From: Candidatus Saccharimonadota bacterium
GTDB lineage: Bacteria; Patescibacteriota; Saccharimonadia; Saccharimonadales; UBA4665
Direction: 5' to 3'
Length of the DNA: 64,000 bases
Assembly: GCA_018062785.1 (NCBI GenBank)
Contig: JAGORO010000002.1
Span: 30,592-94,591 of the forward strand
Below, piece after piece: positions 44,594 through 52,671 of the stretch. A program made the translations under genes and the position numbers. The notes under the pieces were generated by a model. The model saw only the letters and a program-made list of their open reading frames with translations, was not told the DNA's origin and made no database searches. Within the stretch, counting starts at the first letter, position 1; each line of letters opens with the position of its first letter.

Positions 44594-45436
44594 ATGGAGC
44601 CACAAGGACAGCAACCAATCAAACGGGACGAAACAGCTACGTCCTCCACCCCAAGCCTAGAGCCAACAACTACGAGTACCGCTCCTACAAGCACGGCATC
44701 CCCAGTGTCGACGCCAGTGACAGCGCCAGCAGCAACACCAGCACCAGTTACCGTCACGCAGCCAGCATCAGTCACTCAGGGCGCTGCATCAAACAATACG
44801 GCACTTTATGTAGTTATCGCCGTACTTGGTACATTGCTAGTTGCTGTCCTATTGTTTTTCCTACTTGGTAGCGGCAAAAAGGATACCGACAGCTCGCAAA
44901 CAGTAGCACCTACAACTAGCACTCCAGAAAAAGCTACCACAACAGACAATCAAAGTGCCGAACCTGCAGCCCCAGCAGCCAGCGCTGGAGATATCACTCT
45001 TGGAAAAACTATCGTTGACGACGTGATGGGCTACACAATTACGGCCGAATCAATGTCGATTGACAAATACAAAATTCCAGAAAAGTATCAAAGCGCCCAA
45101 GCCGGTAAATCTGTCGTTGCCGTCACTTACAAGATAACTGACAATAACAAGTACGGTAGAAATGGTAAAAACGTCTATCTGTCGGTACGTAGTAGCGATG
45201 GCCTTACCAACTCAGATGTCTCAAGTTTGTACGCCGATCAGCTCAAAGCGAACGGTACAAACTCACTCTCGGATGCTACCGAATCTAACGATACAGTTAC
45301 CGGCACGCAAATCTATCACATAAAGTCCGCTACGACCGACAAATTGACCCTTACGTATAAGCGTTTTGCTGCCAATATTATCGGCGGTGGCGGCGGGACA
45401 ATCCCAGCCCAAGAGTTTACGGTAGAGCTCCGCTAG
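44594..45436 (+). CDS. Membrane-anchored protein with DUF4352-like domain
   Basis: 280 residues. A Thr/Pro/Ala-rich cytoplasmic stretch of about 70 residues comes first, then one transmembrane helix (LYVVIAVLGTLLVAVLLFFLL), a polar linker, and an extracytoplasmic beta domain with YTITAESMSIDK and GKSVVAVTYKITDNN, as in DUF4352 proteins. Its function is unknown. It converges on dnaK across a terminator. Confidence 0.7.
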   Translation: MEPQGQQPIKRDETATSSTPSLEPTTTSTAPTSTASPVSTPVTAPAATPAPVTVTQPASVTQGAASNNTALYVVIAVLGTLLVAVLLFFLLGSGKKDTDSSQTVAPTTSTPEKATTTDNQSAEPAAPAASAGDITLGKTIVDDVMGYTITAESMSIDKYKIPEKYQSAQAGKSVVAVTYKITDNNKYGRNGKNVYLSVRSSDGLTNSDVSSLYADQLKANGTNSLSDATESNDTVTGTQIYHIKSATTDKLTLTYKRFAANIIGGGGGTIPAQEFTVELR

Positions 45437-45471
45437 AGTAAGCCTGTCGTAGTCCACCGGCCACACACTAA

Positions 45472-45500
45472 AAAAGACGCGAATAAAACCCGCGTCTTTT
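45472..45500. terminator. Terminator between the DUF4352-like gene and dnaK
   Basis: AAAAGACGCG, a nine-base loop and CGCGTCTTTT. The A and T runs allow both directions. Confidence 0.85.
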
Positions 45501-45521
45501 AGTTTGGATTGACGATATATG

Positions 45522-47438
45522 TTATTTCTCGTCGACTACTTCACCCTCGATTGGGCCGTCTTTGTCGTTTTTGTCAGCCTTATCGCTGGTCTTTTCATCC
45601 TTGGATGCCTCCCCATCAGATGAGCCTTCATCGGCACTTGCCTGTTGGTACATTTTGGCGCCGATAGGCATCAGGACATCGTTAAGCGCTTTGACGGCTG
45701 CTTCAAGCTCGTCCTTGTCAGTTGCCTCTTTGTGCTTCTCGGCCTCGGCAATAGCATCTTCTATGGCCTTTTTATCTTCGTCAGAGATCTTGTCCTTGAA
45801 CTCATCAGGCATCTTCTTGGCCTGGTAAATGGCGTTTTCGAGCTGGTTTTTGGCATCAACCGCCTCACGCTTTTTCTTGTCTTCGTCGGCGTGCTTTTCG
45901 GCCTCTTTCTGGGCTTTCTCAATGTCTTCCTTGCTCATATTGCCAGAGTTTTGGATGGTAATAGACTGTTCTTTACCGGTACCCTTGTCTTTGGCCGTGA
46001 CATTTAAGATGCCGTTGGCGTCAATATTAAACGTCACCTCGATCTGCGGTACACCGCGTGGCGCAGGTGCAATACCGTCAAGTACGAATTTGCCGAGCGA
46101 CTTATTATCATTAGCAAACTCACGCTCACCCTGCAGAACATGAATTTCAACCTGTGGTTGGTTGTCTGCTGCCGTACTAAATGTCTCTGATTGGCTGGTA
46201 GGTACCGTGGTGTTTCGCTCGATAAGCTTGGTACTTACGCCACCCATTGTCTCGATGCCGAGTGAAAGCGGTGTGACGTCGAGTAACAGAACATCCTTGA
46301 CGTCGCCGGCGAGTACACCGCCCTGAATGGCAGCCCCAACAGCTACAACTTCGTCTGGGTTAACACCCTGCATTGGGTCCTTGCCAAAGATTTTCTTGAC
46401 CTTTTCGACCACAGCAGGCATACGCGTCATACCACCGACCATAACGATCTCGTCGATGTCTTTCACGGTAAGCTTGGCGTCCTTGAGTGCCTTCTCTACA
46501 GGTATGGCCGTCTTTTCGATCAGCTCTGCGACTAGCTCCTCGAGCTTGGCCCGAGTAAGCGTGTACTCAAAGTGCTTTGGACCATCGGCATCAGCCGTCA
46601 AGAATGGCAGGTTAATCTCGTACTGTGTCGTTGTCGAGAGTTCTTTCTTGGCCTTCTCGGCCTCGTCCTTGAGGCGCTGCAGAGCGGCGTTATCTTTCTG
46701 GAGATCGATGCCTTCATTTTGCTTGAAAACCTCGAGGAAGTGCTCAACAATCCGATTGTCGAAGTCTTCACCGCCAAGGTGTGTGTCGCCGTTGGTACTC
46801 TTAACTTCAAAGACGCCGTCGCCGAGCTCTAGGATGGATACATCGAATGTGCCACCACCGAGGTCAAATACAGCAATCTTTTCTTCTTTGCCCTTTTCGA
46901 GACCGTACGCCAGTGCGGCCGCAGTTGGCTCGTTGATAATTCGCTTCACCTCTAGTCCGGCAATCTTGCCGGCGTCTTTCGTAGCTTGACGCTGAGCGTC
47001 ATCAAAGTACGCAGGTACAGTAATTACTGCTTCCGTTACCGGTTCGCCCAGAAATGCTTCTGCGTCGGTCTTGAGTTTGGTCAAAATCATCGCCGAAACT
47101 TCTTCTGGAGTATATTCTTTGTCGCCCATCTTTACCGCAACACCGCTGGCGTGCTTGACGATCTCGAATGGCATAATTCCGAGGTCTTTCTGAACCTCTT
47201 TGTCATCAAACTTGCGACCAATTAGGCGCTTTACTCCGTAAATCGTGTTTTTGGCGTTTGTGACGCGCTGTCGCTGAGCCACCTGCCCAACAAGACGTTC
47301 GCCCTTTTTCGTAACAGCCACAACACTCGGTGTAGTACGGTTGCCTTCAGCATTCGCAATAACTTCTGGCTTACCCGAAGCCATGTAGGCAACGGCTGAG
47401 TTTGTAGTACCTAAGTCAATTCCAATGATTTTTCCCAT
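45522..47438 (-). CDS. dnaK: DnaK (Hsp70) chaperone
   Basis: 638 residues. The nucleotide-binding domain shows [41 protein letters not shown] and [11 protein letters not shown]. The substrate-binding domain and the acidic tail ([17 protein letters not shown]) follow. GGAGAT precedes the start. It is transcribed with the small gene at 47455-47748 under a double CIRCE operator. Confidence 0.99.
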   Translation of the reverse strand: MGKIIGIDLGTTNSAVAYMASGKPEVIANAEGNRTTPSVVAVTKKGERLVGQVAQRQRVTNAKNTIYGVKRLIGRKFDDKEVQKDLGIMPFEIVKHASGVAVKMGDKEYTPEEVSAMILTKLKTDAEAFLGEPVTEAVITVPAYFDDAQRQATKDAGKIAGLEVKRIINEPTAAALAYGLEKGKEEKIAVFDLGGGTFDVSILELGDGVFEVKSTNGDTHLGGEDFDNRIVEHFLEVFKQNEGIDLQKDNAALQRLKDEAEKAKKELSTTTQYEINLPFLTADADGPKHFEYTLTRAKLEELVAELIEKTAIPVEKALKDAKLTVKDIDEIVMVGGMTRMPAVVEKVKKIFGKDPMQGVNPDEVVAVGAAIQGGVLAGDVKDVLLLDVTPLSLGIETMGGVSTKLIERNTTVPTSQSETFSTAADNQPQVEIHVLQGEREFANDNKSLGKFVLDGIAPAPRGVPQIEVTFNIDANGILNVTAKDKGTGKEQSITIQNSGNMSKEDIEKAQKEAEKHADEDKKKREAVDAKNQLENAIYQAKKMPDEFKDKISDEDKKAIEDAIAEAEKHKEATDKDELEAAVKALNDVLMPIGAKMYQQASADEGSSDGEASKDEKTSDKADKNDKDGPIEGEVVDEK

Positions 47439-47454
47439 TTCTTATATCTCCTAT

Positions 47455-47748
47455 TTATAGTTGCTTATTGTCTTCTGTATCAATATTGAGGATGCCGAAG
47501 ATGGCTCGCTTTGCGGCGTCTAGTTCGGTCTGAGCCACTGCCTGAGACTGTGGTGACATACCGTCTTTGAGGACCTCGAGAGCAGCATTTGCCCTGTCCT
47601 TTGCTTGTTGCAACGCCACCGTATCTGCGCCAAACACCGCGCCCACTTCCTCAACGTTCAAACCCTTAATAAATAACAAGTCGGGCGGTAATTGACCAAG
47701 TTCTGGTGTACCTTCGTTCGTAAACGGATCGGGGGGCATATTGTGCAT
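47455..47748 (-). CDS. Small unrecognised protein preceding dnaK
   Basis: 97 residues: a Pro-rich start (MHNMPPDPFTNEGTPELGQL), then FIKGLNVEEVGAVFGADT and a helical stretch with ALQQAKDRANAALEVLKDG. I know no family. It has AAGGAG before the start and ends 16 bases before dnaK, so it is under HrcA control. It may be a DnaK partner. Confidence 0.7.
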   Translation of the reverse strand: MHNMPPDPFTNEGTPELGQLPPDLLFIKGLNVEEVGAVFGADTVALQQAKDRANAALEVLKDGMSPQSQAVAQTELDAAKRAIFGILNIDTEDNKQL

Positions 47749-47767
47749 AGATAGTTGCTCCTTACTT

Positions 47768-47794
47768 TTGGCACTCCTCGCAGTATAGTGCCAA
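47768..47794. promoter_or_regulatory. CIRCE operator 1 of the dnaK operon
   Basis: TTGGCACTC, nine bases, TAGTGCCAA. One mismatch in the inverted repeat. It lies 19 bases before the start of the small first gene. Confidence 0.85.
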
Positions 47795-47816
47795 ACTATG
47801 TCCTATTGTACCAGAC

Positions 47817-47843
47817 TTGGCACTCGTGTCAATAGAGTGCCAA
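47817..47843. promoter_or_regulatory. CIRCE operator 2 of the dnaK operon
   Basis: TTGGCACTC, nine bases, GAGTGCCAA. A perfect inverted repeat with a two-base variation from the TTAGCACTC consensus. Two CIRCE sites lie 22 bases apart. Confidence 0.92.
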
Positions 47844-47854
47844 ATTTTATTCTC

Positions 47855-48271
47855 CTATCTGTTGCGCGCGGCTAGCAAAAGGATGTAGCGGGCTAAGCTG
47901 GCTTGCTTTTCCCTGTCAGTAATAGAAAAACGACGCCCTCCATCAAATGCCTCCATGCTAGTCTGCGGGTCGAGAGAACTTGGATGAGAGAACATACTCA
48001 CGACCAACTTATCTGTCCGAACTGGCGAGCCAACCTGAGGTACAAGTGTTATAAATGCCGGAGTGCTGCTGCCCGCAGAACCTGCAAGATTCGAGATCCC
48101 TATAGTCAGCTCACCTTGTATCGGAGTCATGTCTGCGACCCAAAGCGACTCATCATCGACTCGTTTAAGCTCGTTTTGATTCACAAAAGCAAATGTACGC
48201 TGCACCAGCCGCGCATCTGGCCTTCGTAGTACTACTGAAGGATTCTGTTCAAATGATTGCGGCACGAACAT
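47855..48271 (-). CDS. Small unrecognised protein after grpE
   Basis: 138 residues, beginning MFVPQSFEQNPSVVLRRPDA. The body is beta-rich (GELTIGISNLAGSAGS, AFITLVPQVGSP) and the end helical. No family is recognised. A TTG at 48280 is an alternative start. It follows grpE by a few bases and is the last gene of the hrcA operon. Confidence 0.6.
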   Translation of the reverse strand: MFVPQSFEQNPSVVLRRPDARLVQRTFAFVNQNELKRVDDESLWVADMTPIQGELTIGISNLAGSAGSSTPAFITLVPQVGSPVRTDKLVVSMFSHPSSLDPQTSMEAFDGGRRFSITDREKQASLARYILLLAARNR

Positions 48272-48288
48272 TATGGACAAACCACTCG

Positions 48289-48795
48289 CTAATCCCTTCG
48301 GACGCGAACCATCGCGTGGCGGATAACTTCGTCGCCAAGCTTGTAACCTGCCTGAAGCTCCTCGCTCACCACTTCATTATCGCCATCACCATCTTCGACA
48401 CTGATCGCTTCGTGCAAGACTGGGTCAAAAGGCGTACCGACAGTTTCAATCCTTGTGACACCCATGTCGGTAAGCGTCTTTTCGAACTGCTTTACGACAC
48501 CTTGGATACCTTTGACGTACTCGTTCTGGATAAGGTCCTCGGGAACGTGCTTGAGTGCACGCTCAAGATTATCAATAACTGGAAGTAGCTCCTCCACAAC
48601 GCCAGCTTTGGTGCTTACCCGTAAGCCCGCGATTTGCTCATCGTGTCGGCGGCGCATATTCATAGCATCGGCCCGTTCTCGCTGCAGGGCTTCGGTCAGT
48701 TCAGTTACTTGCTGCTGCAACATTTTTGCATCGCTCAAGATATTTGAGTTTTCATCTTGGAATGCTTGATTTATATCTGTAGGTTTTTTGCTCAT
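48289..48795 (-). CDS. grpE: GrpE nucleotide exchange factor
   Basis: 168 residues. A long N-terminal coiled coil is followed by the beta domain with RIETVGTPFDPVLHEAISVED and YKLGDEVIRHAMVRV. It releases ADP from DnaK. ATG 48795 overlaps the stop of the preceding 58-residue gene (ATGA), which fixes the start. Confidence 0.95.
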   Translation of the reverse strand: MSKKPTDINQAFQDENSNILSDAKMLQQQVTELTEALQRERADAMNMRRRHDEQIAGLRVSTKAGVVEELLPVIDNLERALKHVPEDLIQNEYVKGIQGVVKQFEKTLTDMGVTRIETVGTPFDPVLHEAISVEDGDGDNEVVSEELQAGYKLGDEVIRHAMVRVRRD

Positions 48796-48968
48796 TTGTC
48801 TCCTCCACATGCCTCGATGAGCGCAGCTCGGGCCGCGATCATAGTCGATGGTACGCCCTGTAATGCATCTCTTGCAATCTTAATTTCACTTAGCGACTTG
48901 TTTTCTAGCGCCTGCCAATAGCTAACAATCTGGTCATCAAGACACTCGAGTTGATACACAGCGGTCAC
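48792..48968 (-). CDS. 58-residue protein between hrcA and grpE
   Basis: The frame starts with GTG at 48968, overlapping the hrcA stop (GTGA), and ends overlapping the grpE start (ATGA). The sequence (LECLDDQIVSYWQALENKS and STMIAARAALIEACGGDK) is helical and acidic, without signal peptide. Both four-base overlaps, and the absence of stops, support a real gene. I know no family for it. Confidence 0.65.
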   Translation of the reverse strand: MTAVYQLECLDDQIVSYWQALENKSLSEIKIARDALQGVPSTMIAARAALIEACGGDK

Positions 48969-49678
48969 AGCACCTCCTCCAACATTGCGCCCGTGTGCTT
49001 AACGAGGCGCATCACTTTGGCGTAATCTTGGCGAGTCGGACCCAAAACACCAATGTAACTGCTGTCGCTATAGGGCGAACGGAAACGACTGATAATGAGG
49101 CTAGCCTGAGAGTTGCGCCCAATAGGGTTCTCGGTGCCGATAAATACGTTCAGTGGCTCGTTTGGTGCTGCTTCGCGCAGCCACGGTTCGAGGTTGTCGA
49201 GCAGTCGAGCAACTTGGCGCACGCTATCTGGATTAGCGGCAAACTCTGGCTGGCTGAATAGGTTACCCATACCACTCATGTATAGCTGTTCGCCGATAGT
49301 CGCAATCCCGAGGTTGTGCGTGATCTCGCACAGGCTGTCGACAGCACTGCGAATCGCACGGTCGGTACGATCACGATATGTCGCGACTCGAGCATCGATT
49401 GCCCGAGCATTGCGGTCGAGCAGCTTTGGCTCTTCGGAGGTTGGGGTATTTGCGAGCTCGTTTACATATTCACGGTAGCCTTTGTCGGTTGGTACACGGC
49501 CAGCACTAGTGTGCGGCTGCATAATAAACCCTTTTTCCTCGAGTGTGGCCATTTCGGAACGGATTGTGGCACTTGAAACACCAAACAGCTTAGCAAGCAT
49601 AACACTACCGACCGGAGAGGCTACCTCGGCGTACTGTTCGATGATGGCGCGCAGTATTTGCTTTTGGCGATTTGTCAT
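48965..49678 (-). CDS. hrcA: HrcA heat-shock repressor (short form)
   Basis: 237 residues against about 340 in the usual family. The N-terminal winged helix (RQKQILRAIIEQYAEVASPVGS, SSATIRSEMATLEEKGFIMQPHTSAGRVPTDKGYREYV) is well conserved. The C-terminal GAF-like part is reduced but keeps YIGVLGPTRQDYAKVMRLV. It binds CIRCE at four places in the window, including its own promoter. Confidence 0.95.
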   Translation of the reverse strand: MTNRQKQILRAIIEQYAEVASPVGSVMLAKLFGVSSATIRSEMATLEEKGFIMQPHTSAGRVPTDKGYREYVNELANTPTSEEPKLLDRNARAIDARVATYRDRTDRAIRSAVDSLCEITHNLGIATIGEQLYMSGMGNLFSQPEFAANPDSVRQVARLLDNLEPWLREAAPNEPLNVFIGTENPIGRNSQASLIISRFRSPYSDSSYIGVLGPTRQDYAKVMRLVKHTGAMLEEVL

Positions 49679-49684
49679 GTTCTA

Positions 49685-49690
49685 AGTATA
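49685..49690 (-). promoter_or_regulatory. -10 box of hrcA
   Basis: TATACT, preceded by TGA (extended type), six bases before the hrcA ATG. Confidence 0.55.
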
Positions 49691-49695
49691 TCACT

Positions 49696-49722
49696 TTAGC
49701 ACTCATATAGCAAGAGTGCTAG
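49696..49722. promoter_or_regulatory. CIRCE operator of the hrcA operon
   Basis: TTAGCACTC, nine bases, GAGTGCTAG. One outer mismatch. It lies five bases upstream of the -10 box, showing autoregulation. Confidence 0.93.
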
Positions 49723-49739
49723 CTAGTGATTGTGCTCTC

Positions 49740-50468
49740 TTACGCGTGGTGCGCACGAATGTCTTGTAGTAGTTTTTCGGCGAGTTTTCGCCCTACTTCG
49801 TCAGATTTTTTCGGCACTTGTCCATCTACGATCGCATCGATCCACGCAGCTGCATTTTCGATAGTATCATTGACGACAAAGTGGAACCGTTCCGTACCAA
49901 GAGCCTCCTCGATTTCTTTTTGGGCCGAGGTAATCCTGTTCGCAAGCTCTGCCTCGGACATCACCTCTCGGTCAGTTATGCGCGAAATCCATGTGTCGTA
50001 ACTAGGCGGGACCACAAAACAAAATATCGTGTCGGGCTTGGCTAGCTCGATGTTGCGGCAACCCTCGAGCGCCACTTCGTTAATAGGGATTTTGCCGCTT
50101 TCGTGCGCACGCTTGAGCTCGCGAATGCTTATTCCCGACACTTGCTGGTCGTGAATAAGTTCCGCCTCTAAAAAAAGGCCTTTTTCTAGGTCTGCCAGCA
50201 CCTGCTCTTCGCTTCGGAAGAAGTATTGCACGCCATTTTGCTCCAATGCTCCATCACGGACCTTAGGGGGGCGTGTCGTATCAGATACGATTGTGTGGTA
50301 CTTACCCGATGCCGTCATATAATCGATGATTGTGTTTCGGCCAGCACCGCTAATACCCTGGAGGGTTACGAGAGGCATTGTTGCTATAATTTGCCTCGCT
50401 TCGCCCGAAGGCTCGTAGCGATCGAGGATTTCTACGAATTTTTCTTTGTTCTGTAAAATGACTACCAT
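49740..50468 (-). CDS. Guanylate kinase-like protein with altered P-loop
   Basis: 242 residues. It has an N-terminal extension of about 30 residues and then a guanylate kinase-like fold: the P-loop is GISGAGRNT (residues 38-46), where Lys of GxxGxGK[ST] is Arg44 and the next residue Asn45. SDTTRPPKVRDG (GMP-binding) and GVQYFFRSEEQ are conserved. NEVALEGCRN replaces the usual LDIDVQGA. Loss of the P-loop lysine normally abolishes phosphate transfer. The protein may be inactive, use another nucleotide or act as a binding protein. Confidence 0.75.
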   Translation of the reverse strand: MVVILQNKEKFVEILDRYEPSGEARQIIATMPLVTLQGISGAGRNTIIDYMTASGKYHTIVSDTTRPPKVRDGALEQNGVQYFFRSEEQVLADLEKGLFLEAELIHDQQVSGISIRELKRAHESGKIPINEVALEGCRNIELAKPDTIFCFVVPPSYDTWISRITDREVMSEAELANRITSAQKEIEEALGTERFHFVVNDTIENAAAWIDAIVDGQVPKKSDEVGRKLAEKLLQDIRAHHA

Positions 50469-50651
50469 GCAACAGTTATACTATACTGCGTACATTTTTG
50501 GAATCTTGACAAGAGTAATGCTCTTCGTTGCGACGAAATTCTTTCGATGGTTCGAAAGATGTGCCTTCTAAATTACCCTCGTGATGATTGACTTTTATAT
50601 CTCGTATATGGTTTTATACCAATGTAGACCAAGTTAAAAAAGGAACTAGTT

Positions 50652-51281
50652 ATGCAAACAAATACTTACCTCATGTCTAGACATAAAATTATTTTCCCTA
50701 CGTTAATATTTCTCGCCATTAGCGCCGCCTCTCTAGTGGCACTGTCTACTGTTCAGAGTACAAGCAGTACTGTCCGAGCAGCGTCACAAAAAGCCACCTC
50801 AAAAGTAAAGAAAGTTACCTTAAATGCAAATGACTGGCAAGACTTTACGAAGGGCGCATCTGTAGCGCAAGATGGAAGCAAAAAGGTAATTAAACTCAGC
50901 CCGTATCAAGGACCCTTCTCCAGTACCGCTCGATCATACCCACTAAATCCACCGGGCGGATCGACTCCAAAAATTGAAAAGTTTGTAATGGCAAACCTTG
51001 GAAAAAAGGGTACGGCGTGTATTACGGCACGGCTCGCTCAAAAAAATGGTTCGAATTATGGATACTTCCAGCTCGGCAACTTTAAAAACACCACAACAAG
51101 GACCTACAATCTCACATACAGGCCCGGACAAAAGTATAAAACGCAGTGTAAAAAGTTTGCAATTGCCTCGACAGCGGACTATTTCACACAATCGGGAACA
51201 CGACCATATATTCTCATGAATAATAATGTTCAGGGCGGTTCTGCAATATACGTCAGCAAAGTCACCCTCACTGTTAGATAA
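50652..51281 (+). CDS. Secreted protein of unknown function
   Basis: 209 residues with a signal peptide (IIFPTLIFLAISAASLVAL), then a polar domain with lysines (KKVTLNANDWQDFTKGAS) and a beta-rich C-terminus (GSNYGYFQLGNFKN, GSAIYVSKVTLTVR), possibly a jelly-roll carbohydrate-binding fold. This is a guess. GGA is seven bases before the ATG. It precedes the broken nuclease-like gene on the same strand. Confidence 0.65.
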   Translation: MQTNTYLMSRHKIIFPTLIFLAISAASLVALSTVQSTSSTVRAASQKATSKVKKVTLNANDWQDFTKGASVAQDGSKKVIKLSPYQGPFSSTARSYPLNPPGGSTPKIEKFVMANLGKKGTACITARLAQKNGSNYGYFQLGNFKNTTTRTYNLTYRPGQKYKTQCKKFAIASTADYFTQSGTRPYILMNNNVQGGSAIYVSKVTLTVR

Positions 51282-51336
51282 AAAGCGACACCAAGTTACA
51301 CGTAAGAATCTTTAGGATAGGAACAAGGGGAGTAGA

Positions 51337-52442
51337 ATGAGAACGAGAAATAAAAACTACTCTGATCAACATCGTATCAGATGTTATTTTCTGCTCACCA
51401 TCATCACTATCATTGGCATCGGAGTGATTGGAGTATGCCCGCTCAGTAGCAGTAGTACGAACAGCACACGGCACATCGACGATTCACAGGTGAGCAACTT
51501 TGTGAGTAATTCCAGCGAAAATAATGAGATAGTCAGCGCTCAGCCCGATGTAAAGATAGCTCGTACCCGGATGCCGCTCATCAAGGTAGCTTCACTGAAC
51601 GTGCTAGGAGCGGGCTACCCTCAGGCCCCAATTTTTAACCGCGCTTATGACACCACTGACAGGAATAGGGCCCAGCAAGCTGCCGACAAATTTTCTACGC
51701 TTAGGATGGATGTTGTAGGCGTACAAGAACTTGACTCATACAAAGCACAATTTGGCATGTTTTGAAGCTTTATGACCAAAGCTGGTTACGCCCATTTCCC
51801 AAAAAGTATCGAAGGAGGAAAGCGATCATGGCAACGTGCAGTGTTTTGGAACAAGGCAAAATTCGAAATTGTCGGTAATGGCTACGTGAATTATCCTTTC
51901 CAAGACGCACCATACCTAAAAGCACAAGATTCAGCACCATGGGTACTTCTAAAGCATACTGAGACTGGTAAGAAGTTCTACTTTTGAGCGTACATTTAGT
52001 AGCTCGAAACACCAAGGAATGTCGATATACCTGCAACCCACCCGGCACAAAAGGGGGATCAGATGCTGGGGGTGCAGAAAAGCGCGAGCGAGCCGCCAAA
52101 ATAGTCAGTGATTGGGCAAAAGCCAAAACAAAAAAATACCCCGTGGTAGTAGTTGGTGACATGAACTCTTCTAGCGTTATTGCTAGCAATGATACTGCGA
52201 TTAAGATACGAGGCAGATTGCCGTATTGTATTTTCACCCAAAAACGCCCGGATGGACAACCATTACTACGCTTAGTTTCAGATATCGTCCAAGACAGAAA
52301 AGGTAGCTGCCCCTCAAAAGATTTTGGCACCATTGACCACATTTATGTATCAAAAAACCTCCTGGTAGATCGCACAGGTACGGTATCAGCTGAGAAAATA
52401 TCCGACCATGCTATAAAGTACGCTATGCTCTATCAGAAGTAG
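51337..52442 (+). pseudogene. Broken secreted endonuclease/exonuclease/phosphatase-family gene
   Basis: Three segments together cover one EEP-fold protein: 51337-51765 (signal anchor, VASLNVLGAGY, VVGVQELDSYK), then past an in-frame TGA (51763-51765) to 51987 (FFPKSIEGG-like part with AVFWNKAKF), and after a one-base frameshift at T4 (51982-51985) 51984-52442 (VVVVGDMNSSS, GTIDHIYV, ISDHAIKYA). The intact paralog at 57214-58290 shows the same order. As TGA is a stop in other genes here, the gene is probably decayed. Catalytic residues remain, so the damage may be recent. Confidence 0.85.
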
Positions 52443-52482
52443 CACTTCGGTTATACGCTTAGGAACTCCCAAGAAGTCACTA

Positions 52483-52500
52483 GTCATGCTTAAGCATGAC
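52483..52500. repeat. 18-base perfect palindrome
   Basis: GTCATGCTTAAGCATGAC, in the gap between the broken gene and lepA. Its role is unknown. Confidence 0.5.
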
Positions 52501-52537
52501 CGTGAAGGCTTCGGCCTAAAAAGACAAACATGCGCGG

Positions 52538-52553
52538 CCCCGCATATGCGGGG
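52538..52553. repeat. 16-base perfect palindrome
   Basis: CCCCGCATATGCGGGG, 37 bases after the previous palindrome. It could be part of a terminator region for both convergent genes, but no T-run follows directly. Confidence 0.4.
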
Positions 52554-52671
52554 ACCCTCCGGCTTGTTTTTCTCTTCGCTCGTCGGCAAAGCCGAGTTTT
52601 GCATTCGTAAAACCAAGCTCGCTGCTCTTTTCAAAAATCTCAGTTGCAGCAACAAGCTTGCTGACTGGGTG

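Noticed and set aside
51763..51765. TGA read as glycine (genetic code 25)
   Set aside because: Many intact genes in the window end in TGA (for example the 58-residue gene at 48792), and no other gene has internal TGA codons.
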